Assembly: GCA_900552315.1 (NCBI GenBank)
Contig: URZM01000118.1
Location: 1-6,616 of the forward strand
From: an uncultured Bacteroidales bacterium
GTDB lineage: Bacteria; Bacteroidota; Bacteroidia; Bacteroidales; Muribaculaceae
Reading direction: 5' to 3'
Length of the DNA stretch: 6,616 nt
The position numbers were made by a program, and so were the translations under genes. A model generated the notes under the pieces. That model saw only the letters and a list, made by a program, of their open reading frames with translations, searched no databases and had not been told where the DNA came from. Positions 1-5,852 of the stretch are shown here, in pieces. How positions within the stretch are numbered: position 1 is the first letter of the stretch; each line of letters starts with the position of its first letter.

Positions 1-66
1 ATTATGCAGAAATCCCTTCGCAGTGCATACGATAATAAAATAAATACATAATTATAGCTATTACTA
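1..66 (+). other. Leader upstream of the PpiD-like gene, possibly with the 3' end of a preceding gene
   Basis: This is A/T-rich sequence before the first gene. All three plus frames are open from the window edge and close at TAA codons at 33-35, 41-43 and 49-51, so the last residues of an upstream gene could lie here, but nothing is recognisable in so short a stretch. I see no TAnnTTTG box. Bases 31-66 are almost pure A/T with no GGAGG-type site, as is common before Bacteroidota start codons. Whether the PpiD-like gene starts its own transcript or continues an upstream one cannot be decided. Confidence 0.35.
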
Positions 67-2238
67 ATGGCAACTCTTGAAAAAATTAGAAAGAAATCAG
101 TCCTGCTGATTGTGATAATCGGCGCGGCGTTGCTCGCCTTCATCCTCGGTGACGCGCTTACAAACGGCCGCACCCTGTTCGGTAGCGGAACCACCGTGGC
201 GAAACTCGGCGACACCAAAGTCGACATCAGCGAGTATCAGCAGCGCCTCGAGATGCTCCAGGCGGCAAATCCCGACGCCGACGGCCAGGAGCTTTCTCAG
301 TTTGTGATCAACAGCCTGATAGAGGAAAAACTCCTCGATGAGGCGGCCGAGAAGCTCGGTATCGAGGTCAGCGACGAGATGGTCACATTCATGATTATGG
401 ACAACCCGCAGGAGCCGATGCAGCGTTTCGTCTCCGCAAATGCCTCATACATCCAGCAGATTTACCCTAATCTCACTCAGGAGCAGATAGCCAATCCTCG
501 CTTCATACACGGCCTGATTTTCTCCCCGGAGAAATACGGCCTGAAACCCGACATGGTCGAGCCCCTCAAGCAGAACTGGCTGGCCATGGAGCAGGAGACA
601 AAGAACGCCGCTCGCCGTATACTGTACCAGCAGCTCCTCTCCGGCTTGATCCAGCCAAACAGCCTCGACAAGCAAGACCTCTTCGCCAACGACAACGAAA
701 GCTCCACCGTCGACTTTGTGGTGAAGCGTTTCGCGAACCTCGACAACATCAAGGTCTCCGACGCCGAGCTGCAGGCCGAATACGAAAAGACAAAGAATCG
801 TTACAAAGTCAACGAAGACACCAAGACCGTCGATTTCCTCTCATACCACGTAACGCCATCTGACGCCGACCGCAAGAATGCCGAGAAGCTCCAGGCGCAG
901 GCCCTCGAGGCCATGAAGAGCAACCAGAAGCTCTCCAAGGACCTGGTGAAGGCCGGTGTCCAGTCCAAGACAGCGCGCTACTCCGCTTCCGCTCTCCGCA
1001 ACCCGGCCATCGCCCAGTTCCTCTCCGCCGACTCCGTGCCCGTCGCTGTCGGCTCCATAAAAGCATTCCCCGGGCTTGACGGATCCTTCGAGATTGTCAA
1101 GGTGCTCGGCGCTGGCAATACCGCCAACGATGGCGTGGAGCTGGTGCAGATGATGGTCGACAAAGAGGTGGAGGCCGACGTGAAGGCTGCCCTGGCCGCC
1201 GGCACATCGGTCGACTCCCTGACACTCAAGTTCGGAGACGGCAAAGTGCAGGTCGCTCCTCAGCCTCAGAACATTGCTCTCCAGAATCCCGATGACCGTT
1301 CCGCTCTTCCCGCAGACATGGCCGCGCGCCTCGACACGGTGGCTGCCGGTGTTGTCCTCGATGTGCAGGCTGCTCCCGAGGGCAACATACTCGCCTATGT
1401 CAAGACCGTTAAGCCTCGTGTGCCTGTATACGACCTCGAGACTGTATCCTATACGCTCTATCCCTCCAAAGAGACCATTGAGAAGGCTTCCGAGGCCATG
1501 GCCAAATATGCCGCCGCAAACAATACCCCCGCCAAGTTCCAGGCAAACGCCCAGAAGGCCGGATACAATTTCCAGGCGGTTCCCGTCAACGGCTCCACGC
1601 CCGGGTTCCCCATAAACAACCCCCAAGACCAGATGTCCCTCAGCTCCAATCCCAAGGCTCCCGCACGCTACTATCCCATGGCGAGCAAGCTCGTATCATG
1701 GGCGGTGACCGATGCCGAGCCGGGCAACATATCCGAGGTGGTGACTAACGAGAACAGTCAGAACCCCTACATCTACATCGCGATGGTCGAGAATGAATAC
1801 GAGGATTTCGCTCCCTGGAACGATACCGCAGTCAAGAAGGACCTCGAGGCGCGCGTGCGTGCCTCCAAGGCCGGCGACGACTTGGTGAAGAAGTTCAGCG
1901 GCAAGGGCGACATCAACGCCACCGCACAGGCTATGGGCGAGGCGCTTGTCACCGACGAGATGGTACGCTTCAACAAGGCCCAGCGCATCTCAGACCCCAA
2001 AGTGCTTGCACGCATCGCCGGAACTCCCGCCGGCCAGAAAGTGGTGCTTGTCAAGGGCAACGATGGCGTATACGCTTTCGTGGTCAAGAGCAAGAACCCA
2101 GCCACGGTCAAGATGGACGAAAAGCAGGTCAAGAACGTCTACAACAACGCCTTCAACGCCCGTGCCAACCACTCCAAGATGATGCGTGGCAACAAACGAA
2201 TGGAGAACAACCTCTACAAGATGACCGGCACTCGCTGA
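67..2238 (+). CDS. PpiD/SurA-type membrane-anchored periplasmic peptidyl-prolyl isomerase or chaperone
   Basis: A 723-residue protein with a short basic N-terminus (KIRKK), one membrane helix at about residues 11-29, then a long presumed periplasmic part. Residues 43-250 fit a SurA-N-type chaperone region, beginning VAKLGDTKVDISEY, the usual 'own-name' strand and helix of the family. Residues 254-350, 357-450 and 455-576 look like weak parvulin-like units; the last ends with a recognisable SWAVTDAEPGNISEVV...YIYIAMVE pattern. None shows the canonical parvulin motifs clearly (HIL start, GG pair, final GxHII), so a chaperone role with little isomerase activity is plausible. Family members sit in the inner membrane near the Sec exit and help secreted and outer-membrane proteins fold. 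Length is normal for Bacteroidales homologues. The ATG at 67 is chosen because the basic segment and membrane helix follow at once. The C-terminus (690-723) is basic and Asn-rich. Confidence 0.9.
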   Translation: MATLEKIRKKSVLLIVIIGAALLAFILGDALTNGRTLFGSGTTVAKLGDTKVDISEYQQRLEMLQAANPDADGQELSQFVINSLIEEKLLDEAAEKLGIEVSDEMVTFMIMDNPQEPMQRFVSANASYIQQIYPNLTQEQIANPRFIHGLIFSPEKYGLKPDMVEPLKQNWLAMEQETKNAARRILYQQLLSGLIQPNSLDKQDLFANDNESSTVDFVVKRFANLDNIKVSDAELQAEYEKTKNRYKVNEDTKTVDFLSYHVTPSDADRKNAEKLQAQALEAMKSNQKLSKDLVKAGVQSKTARYSASALRNPAIAQFLSADSVPVAVGSIKAFPGLDGSFEIVKVLGAGNTANDGVELVQMMVDKEVEADVKAALAAGTSVDSLTLKFGDGKVQVAPQPQNIALQNPDDRSALPADMAARLDTVAAGVVLDVQAAPEGNILAYVKTVKPRVPVYDLETVSYTLYPSKETIEKASEAMAKYAAANNTPAKFQANAQKAGYNFQAVPVNGSTPGFPINNPQDQMSLSSNPKAPARYYPMASKLVSWAVTDAEPGNISEVVTNENSQNPYIYIAMVENEYEDFAPWNDTAVKKDLEARVRASKAGDDLVKKFSGKGDINATAQAMGEALVTDEMVRFNKAQRISDPKVLARIAGTPAGQKVVLVKGNDGVYAFVVKSKNPATVKMDEKQVKNVYNNAFNARANHSKMMRGNKRMENNLYKMTGTR

Positions 2239-2266
2239 ACCACCTCTTGCAAGTAACGACTCATAC

Positions 2267-2308
2267 AGGGCAAGGAGAAGAGACAGCCGTCTCCTCCTTG
2301 CCTTTCTT
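2267..2308 (+). terminator. Rho-independent terminator or attenuator after the PpiD-like gene
   Basis: A strong hairpin 30 bases after the stop. The outer stem GGCAAGGAG (2269-2277) pairs perfectly with CTCCTTGCC (2294-2302) and can gain one G-U and one A-U pair outward. An inner stem GAGAC/GTCTC (2280-2284 with 2289-2293) closes on an AGCC loop, with an AA bulge on the 5' side. It is followed by TTTCTT. The T run is short and broken, and rlmN starts only 12 bases later, so partial termination or a transcript-stabilising role is possible. Confidence 0.65.
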
Positions 2309-2320
2309 AATCTGAACAAT

Positions 2321-3376
2321 ATGAAACGTCCCCTTATAGGAATGACTCTCTCACAGCTCGAGGCTGTGGTCAAGGAAGGCGGCATGCCCCGCTTCGTGGC
2401 AAAGCAGATTGCACAGTGGATTTACGACAAGCGCGTCACCTCCTTCGACGAGATGAACAACATATCCATCAAGAACAAGGAGTGGCTCTCCACATACTAC
2501 ACCGTCGGCCGCACATCCCCGTCGGCCGCACTCAGGTCCACCGACGGCACCGTGAAATACCTCTTTGATTTCGGCGACGGACAAAAGGTGGAGTCCGTCT
2601 ACATCCCAGACCATGACCGCGCCACCCTGTGTGTATCCTCCCAGGCTGGATGCCGCATGAACTGCTATTTCTGCATGACTGGCAAGCAAGGCTTCAAAGG
2701 CAATCTCTCAGCCGCTCAGATTATGGACCAGATTCTCAGCGTACCCCCTGTGCCCCCCAAAGGCTTTGAGCCCATGCAGCCCCTCACCAATGTCGTGTTC
2801 ATGGGCATGGGAGAGCCCCTCGACAACCTCGGCGAGCTCCTTCCGGTCCTTGAGATTATGACCGCACCCTGGGGGATGGCATGGAGCCCCAAACGCATCA
2901 CCGTCTCCACCGTCGGAAAGCTCTCCGAGCTTAAAGAACTGCTCGACCGCACACAGGTGCATGTGGCGTTGAGCGTGCACAGCGCCGACCCCGACCAGCG
3001 CCGCTCCATGATGCCTGCCGAGCGGGCCTTCCCCGTCCGAAACGTCATGCAGCTGCTCCAGGCTTACGACTTCTCCCACCAGCGCCGTCTCTCCCTCGAA
3101 TACATCATGTGGCGGAACGTCAACGACGACCTGGCGCATGCCGACATGCTCGCATCCCTCATCGGGAAGCTCGAGTGCAGGGTGAACCTCATTCGCTTCC
3201 ATGCCATCCCGGGGGTGGACCTCGTGCCCTCATCCGAGGAAAAAATGATTATTTTCCGCAACTACCTGAACTCAAAAGGAATTATTTGTACTATCCGTGC
3301 CTCGCGGGGCGAGGACATTATGGCCGCTTGCGGCATGCTTGCCGGCAAAGGCAAGGCCAAGCCCTCAGAGTGTTGA
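2321..3376 (+). CDS. rlmN: Dual-specificity RNA methyltransferase RlmN (23S rRNA A2503 / tRNA A37 C2-methyltransferase)
   Basis: A full-length 351-residue radical-SAM enzyme of the RlmN/Cfr family. The known reaction is methylation of carbon 2 of adenine 2503 in 23S rRNA and of A37 in some tRNAs, in the cytoplasm. The [4Fe-4S] motif is Cys111-x3-Cys115-x2-Cys118 within SSQAGCRMNCYFCMTGKQG. Glu91 in KVESVYIP matches the proposed catalytic base, and Cys337 in GEDIMAACGMLAG matches the methyl-carrying cysteine (E. coli Cys355). SAM contacts appear as Gly164-Glu165 (MGMGEP), Ser196 and Ser218-Val-His220. Residues 1-95 form the N-terminal RNA-binding accessory domain. One E. coli SAM contact, Asn312, aligns without gaps to His294 here (IRFHAIPG). 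The start follows a terminator-like hairpin by 12 bases and is preceded by an A-rich leader (AATCTGAACAAT). Cotranscription with the next gene, 18 bases away, is likely. Confidence 0.97.
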   Translation: MKRPLIGMTLSQLEAVVKEGGMPRFVAKQIAQWIYDKRVTSFDEMNNISIKNKEWLSTYYTVGRTSPSAALRSTDGTVKYLFDFGDGQKVESVYIPDHDRATLCVSSQAGCRMNCYFCMTGKQGFKGNLSAAQIMDQILSVPPVPPKGFEPMQPLTNVVFMGMGEPLDNLGELLPVLEIMTAPWGMAWSPKRITVSTVGKLSELKELLDRTQVHVALSVHSADPDQRRSMMPAERAFPVRNVMQLLQAYDFSHQRRLSLEYIMWRNVNDDLAHADMLASLIGKLECRVNLIRFHAIPGVDLVPSSEEKMIIFRNYLNSKGIICTIRASRGEDIMAACGMLAGKGKAKPSEC

Positions 3377-3394
3377 TTAAAATAACGAACAGAT

Positions 3395-4369
3395 ATGGAC
3401 AAACAGCAAAAGATCATTATTTTTTCCGGCATAGGAGTCGTCCTCATACTCATTGCCGTGCTCGTATGGCTTCTCTTTTTCCGTGACTCCTCCTCCGTTC
3501 CCGAAAAAACTGAGACCGAGGTCCCCGTGGCTGGCTCCCTCTCCGACGAAGAGCTGCAATTGCAGAACGACTCTCTCCGCCTCGTGGCTGACATGGCTGC
3601 CATTGAGATGATGGACCGTGACATCAGCGACCTCGGACAGAACCTCACCCCCGAGCAGATGGAGCTGGTCAACAAATACAACGAGGCTCGCAACAACATC
3701 GAGACCCTTATGGCCGAGCTTCAGGCCGAGCGCGCTAAGTCCGCCAAGAACGAGAAACGCTCCCAGGCCGAACTGGATTCATACCGAAAGAAAGTCTCCG
3801 AGCTCGAGGGACAGATTTCCCAGCTCAAGGACTATTGCAAGGACCTGCTCGCACGCCTCGCGGACATGACGCAGAAATACGAGGAGCAGGTTCAGATCAA
3901 TACCGAGCTCACCGAGAAGAACCGTGCCCTCGAGCAGACCGTGACAACCACTCAGAGCCAGAACGAGGCCCTGACCACCACCGTCAACAACGCAAAGCGC
4001 CTTATCATCACGGGTGTCTCCCTGAAAGCCTACAACAAGAAGGGCAAGTCCGAGAAGAAGGTGCAGAAAGCGGCCAAGCTCGGTGTCTCTTTCACCATTA
4101 CGGCCAACAACACTGCCGCGCCCGGCATGAAGGATTTCTACATCACCATCAAGACCCCCGAGGGGCAGCTCCTTACCGGTGGCGGAGCCTTCAGCGCCGA
4201 AGGCACGACACTCCAGGCCACAGCCCGCCGACAGGTCGAATATGCCAACGAAGAGGTCTCCACATCCATTTACTGGGACGTGAACACCACCCTCACACCC
4301 GGCCAATACACCGTCAAGATTTTCTGCGACGGAGAGTGCCTCACCACAAAGCACATCACGTTGAACTGA
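3395..4369 (+). CDS. Membrane-anchored coiled-coil protein with C-terminal beta-rich domain, function unknown
   Basis: A 324-residue protein. Residues 7-28 form a strong membrane helix after a short Lys-containing N-terminus, so the rest is probably periplasmic. Residues 31-50 are an acidic Ser/Pro/Glu linker. Residues about 52-200 are rich in Glu, Gln, Lys and Leu in heptad-like spacing and should form a long coiled coil, which is why such proteins are often loosely named SMC-like or chromosome segregation proteins; there are no ATPase motifs, so that name is not supported. Residues 203-324 look like a compact beta domain: ITGVSLKAYNKKGK, a Lys-rich link, then VSFTITANN, DFYITIKTPEGQLL and a closing LTPGQYTVKIFCDGE strand pair. 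Similar domain layouts are common in Bacteroidota, to my recollection without an assigned role. The gene starts 18 bases after rlmN behind an A-rich leader and overlaps the convergent HNH gene by 14 bases. Scaffold or envelope roles are guesses. Confidence 0.88.
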   Translation: MDKQQKIIIFSGIGVVLILIAVLVWLLFFRDSSSVPEKTETEVPVAGSLSDEELQLQNDSLRLVADMAAIEMMDRDISDLGQNLTPEQMELVNKYNEARNNIETLMAELQAERAKSAKNEKRSQAELDSYRKKVSELEGQISQLKDYCKDLLARLADMTQKYEEQVQINTELTEKNRALEQTVTTTQSQNEALTTTVNNAKRLIITGVSLKAYNKKGKSEKKVQKAAKLGVSFTITANNTAAPGMKDFYITIKTPEGQLLTGGGAFSAEGTTLQATARRQVEYANEEVSTSIYWDVNTTLTPGQYTVKIFCDGECLTTKHITLN

Positions 4370-5162
4370 CATACGCGGCCGCAGGCGTGCTCCCGGACCC
4401 ACCCCTTCCTCCTCCCTTGCGCCTCCTCCTCCTTCCCTCCCTCTGCCGGAACATGGCCGAAAACTCGGCTTCCGGCAATGCCATCTCTTCTAACATTTTG
4501 CGTGCTGTCCGCCGGATGGCACGCATGTTTTTATTCTCCGGATCCTTTCCCAACTCACGCTCCGCGATGCTCGCTATCCGCTCCAGGCGGGCATGCTCCA
4601 TCCATCTCTCCCGCCTGCGCGCCACAAGCTCCCTGCGTGCGTTCAGCTTCAACGTCTCTATGGTGTAGAGCCCCTTGTCGCTCGGCCTGCCACCCTTCAT
4701 ACGCGGAAACGCCGTGTAACCCCTGAACTCTATGAAATCCTCCGGATTCTCCTCCATCGGATTTATAAGCAGAGGCTCCTCCCGGCTCGTGTCCTCATGC
4801 TCTATGTCGCGCCCCTTTTCGTCCTTGAGTTCGAATCGGTTCTTCTTGTACACCGTGTTGCACTTCGAGCAGCTGAGCAGGATATTCCTCCACTCATACG
4901 CCAACCAGTAATATCCTGGCTTCTGTAGCTTGGTATGCGCCGATGTCGTGAACCCCCGCTTAGGACGGAAATGCTCTATGTGTCCCAAGTCTCCGGTAAG
5001 CATACACTCGCAATAGGCGCACTTGCCATGCTGGTCTGCAAGCAATTGCTCCTTCACATCCGCGCACGTGCATAGACGCGTGTCTATTTCCGCCCCGTTC
5101 CTTGGAGGCAGAAGCCCGCGTAGCGACAGAGGTGCTTCAGGTGACTTATGTATACGTATCAT
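4356..5162 (-). CDS. HNH endonuclease, TIGR02646/PtuB-like (Septu- and retron-associated family)
   Basis: A 268-residue protein with a clear HNH/zinc nuclease core: Cys48-x2-Cys51 (CAYCECML), His61-Ile-Glu-His64 in GHIEHFRPKR, Trp91-x-Asn93 (YEWRNIL), then Cys98-x2-Cys101-Asn102 and Lys106/107 (CSKCNTVYKK). The opening MIRIHKSPEAPLSL and the IEHFRPK...WRN...CxxCN order match the TIGR02646 group, which includes PtuB of Septu and the HNH partner of some retrons. His64 is the likely general base and the four cysteines the structural zinc site. Residues 170-235 are helical and basic. Residues 241-268 are an odd Arg/Gly/Ser tail (GRRRRRKGGGRGG). No PtuA-type ATPase or reverse transcriptase lies beside it. 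The ATG at 5162 has a promoter-like box 23 bases upstream. Anti-phage or DNA-cleaving activity is inferred from family only; the gene call itself is firm. Confidence 0.86.
   Translation of the reverse strand: MIRIHKSPEAPLSLRGLLPPRNGAEIDTRLCTCADVKEQLLADQHGKCAYCECMLTGDLGHIEHFRPKRGFTTSAHTKLQKPGYYWLAYEWRNILLSCSKCNTVYKKNRFELKDEKGRDIEHEDTSREEPLLINPMEENPEDFIEFRGYTAFPRMKGGRPSDKGLYTIETLKLNARRELVARRRERWMEHARLERIASIAERELGKDPENKNMRAIRRTARKMLEEMALPEAEFSAMFRQREGRRRRRKGGGRGGSGSTPAAAYVSST
4444..4477. repeat. Two-tier inverted repeat inside the 3' part of the HNH gene
   Basis: TGCCGGAA (4444-4451) pairs perfectly with TTCCGGCA (4470-4477), and inside it GCCGA (4456-4460) pairs with TCGGC (4465-4469) around an AAAC loop, leaving a CATG bulge on one side. 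It lies 75-108 bases past the stop of the convergent coiled-coil gene. Neither strand shows a good T run right after it, so it is at best a weak terminator for the plus-strand transcript. It encodes HNH residues near LPEAEFSAMFRQ. Confidence 0.45.
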
Positions 5163-5184
5163 TGCAGCGGAGATTTTGCGTCTG

Positions 5185-5192
5185 CAAAGATA
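5185..5192 (-). promoter_or_regulatory. Putative Bacteroidota -7 promoter box (TATCTTTG) for the HNH gene
   Basis: On the minus strand the sequence reads TATCTTTG, an exact match to the Bacteroidota -7 consensus TAnnTTTG. It lies 22 bases before the HNH start codon, giving a leader of roughly 15 bases. The expected -33 TTTG is not clear: only a TTGTGTG stretch about 22-26 bases further upstream comes near. Strand and spacing to the gene support the call. Confidence 0.55.
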
Positions 5193-5211
5193 ATACTTTT
5201 ATTCAAGTATT
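5192..5211. promoter_or_regulatory. Inverted repeat in the HNH promoter, possible operator
   Basis: AATACTT (5192-5198) and AAGTATT (5205-5211) are perfect 7-base inverted arms around a six-base spacer. On the minus strand the repeat fills the space between the -33 region and the -7 box and shares one base with the -7 box. That is a typical position for a repressor site. No regulator is known, and A/T-rich sequence makes chance possible. Confidence 0.35.
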
Positions 5212-5433
5212 TTACACACAACCCCTGTTTTAACTCACCCCCTCCTCGACACCCCTGTGGTTCCCCCTAAAATCCTCAATTACACCTCGACCCTCCAAAA
5301 AATCTTCCAAGTACCATATATCCCTCATCCCCATATATCTCTCATTCCTCTCACTACACTCACCCCTCTAATTATCCCGATTCTCCCCAAACCCTATCCT
5401 CCGAAGAAATGTTTAAAGTACAAAAAGCAAACA
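5212..5433. other. Noncoding, G-depleted intergenic stretch
   Basis: No convincing gene lies here. The plus strand is rich in C, T and A with very little G: I count 8 G in bases 5221-5400. Reading frames through it have Pro/Ile/Leu/Thr-rich low-complexity translations without a recognisable start context. It contains a short imperfect direct repeat (5314-5345) and, at its right end, the T-rich tail of the minus-strand terminator. It separates two minus-strand transcription units. Confidence 0.6.
5314..5345. repeat. Imperfect tandem direct repeat, 17-base period
   Basis: CCATATATCCCTCAT (5314-5328) recurs as CCATATATCTCTCAT (5331-5345), 14 of 15 bases identical, separated by two C. It lies about 105-130 bases upstream of the HNH -7 box. 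Two copies only; it may be chance in low-complexity sequence. Confidence 0.45.
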
Positions 5434-5476
5434 CACTCTGAGCCAGCGCCGATATCCAGGTCGCTGGCTCAGAGTG
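5419..5476 (-). terminator. Rho-independent terminator of the PfpI-TfoX operon
   Basis: A perfect 15-base inverted repeat: CACTCTGAGCCAGCG (5434-5448) pairs with CGCTGGCTCAGAGTG (5462-5476) around a 13-base loop that contains GATATC. On the minus strand the hairpin is followed by TGTGTTTGCTTTTTG, a T-rich tail. It begins 52 bases after the stop of the TfoX-domain gene, so it fits as that operon's terminator. On the plus strand it is not followed by T, so it is probably one-directional. Confidence 0.78.
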
Positions 5477-5528
5477 CATCCTCTATGTATCAGTCGCCGG
5501 GGTAGGGGACAACTCTTCTCCGCCCCCG

Positions 5529-5843
5529 TCAACTCTTCCTGGATTTCGGGAAAGGAAGCACCTCCCACAAAGCCTTGATCACTCTCAAAGCCTTCTGCCG
5601 GTCGTGAAAATCAAGTATATAGCCCTCCTTCGCCCCCTCATAGGCACACCCGGTCTCGGCATCCGCCATCAATTCAGCGATACACGGCAGCTTCTTCACA
5701 AACGCCATGTTGTCACACGCCGTTATCACACACTTGCCATTCACATAAATTATATACTCCCCCATCATCTTCCGGGCACGCACCTCCCCTAAAGGTGCAA
5801 GCGCCTCGCAGACAAACCCTATGAAATCAGTCGTGCAAGCCAT
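5529..5843 (-). CDS. TfoX N-terminal domain protein (TfoX/Sxy family)
   Basis: A 104-residue small cytoplasmic protein made of one TfoX_N domain. The signature is LGEVRARKMMGEYIIYVNGKCV (residues 18-39), followed by the aromatic/lysine strand MAFVKK (46-51), the CAYEGAKEGYILDF region (66-79), and a last helix ending VLPFPKSRK. TfoX/Sxy proteins of gamma-proteobacteria act with CRP in competence, but they also carry a C-terminal domain that is absent here; single-domain forms are widespread and their role is unsettled, so a competence function should not be assumed. The ATG at 5843 is preceded by purine-rich AAGAGAG and lies 9 bases after the stop of the PfpI-family gene, so the two are cotranscribed. 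A terminator hairpin follows the stop. It is rich in cysteine for its size (Cys3, 12, 38, 43, 54, 66). Confidence 0.85.
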   Translation of the reverse strand: MACTTDFIGFVCEALAPLGEVRARKMMGEYIIYVNGKCVITACDNMAFVKKLPCIAELMADAETGCAYEGAKEGYILDFHDRQKALRVIKALWEVLPFPKSRKS

Positions 5844-5852
5844 CTCTCTTAG

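Noticed and set aside
841..1626. Long minus-strand open frame (261 codons) opposite the PpiD-like gene
   Set aside because: It is antisense to a well-supported gene with C/G-rich third positions, which keeps opposite frames open. Its Gly/His/Leu-rich translation shows no family pattern.
2708..3202. Minus-strand open frame of 164 codons inside rlmN
   Set aside because: It lies fully inside a clear RlmN gene and has no recognisable motifs.
3395..4369. SMC-type chromosome segregation protein
   Set aside because: The coiled coil gives a superficial likeness, but there are no Walker or signature motifs and the protein is short and membrane-anchored.
3835..4668. Plus-strand open frame (277 codons) across the end of the coiled-coil gene and the HNH gene
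   Set aside because: It is out of frame with one real gene and antisense to another. Its translation is Arg/His/Pro/Ser-rich without domains.
5434..5476. Inverted repeat as a mobile-element end or CRISPR unit
   Set aside because: It is a single hairpin with a T-rich tail placed right after an operon, which fits a terminator. There is no transposase gene, target duplication or spacer series.
5257..5505. Plus-strand frame of 82 codons in the intergenic gap
   Set aside because: It starts at GTG without a binding site, has low-complexity Pro/Ile/Leu/Thr composition, and runs through the minus-strand terminator hairpin.
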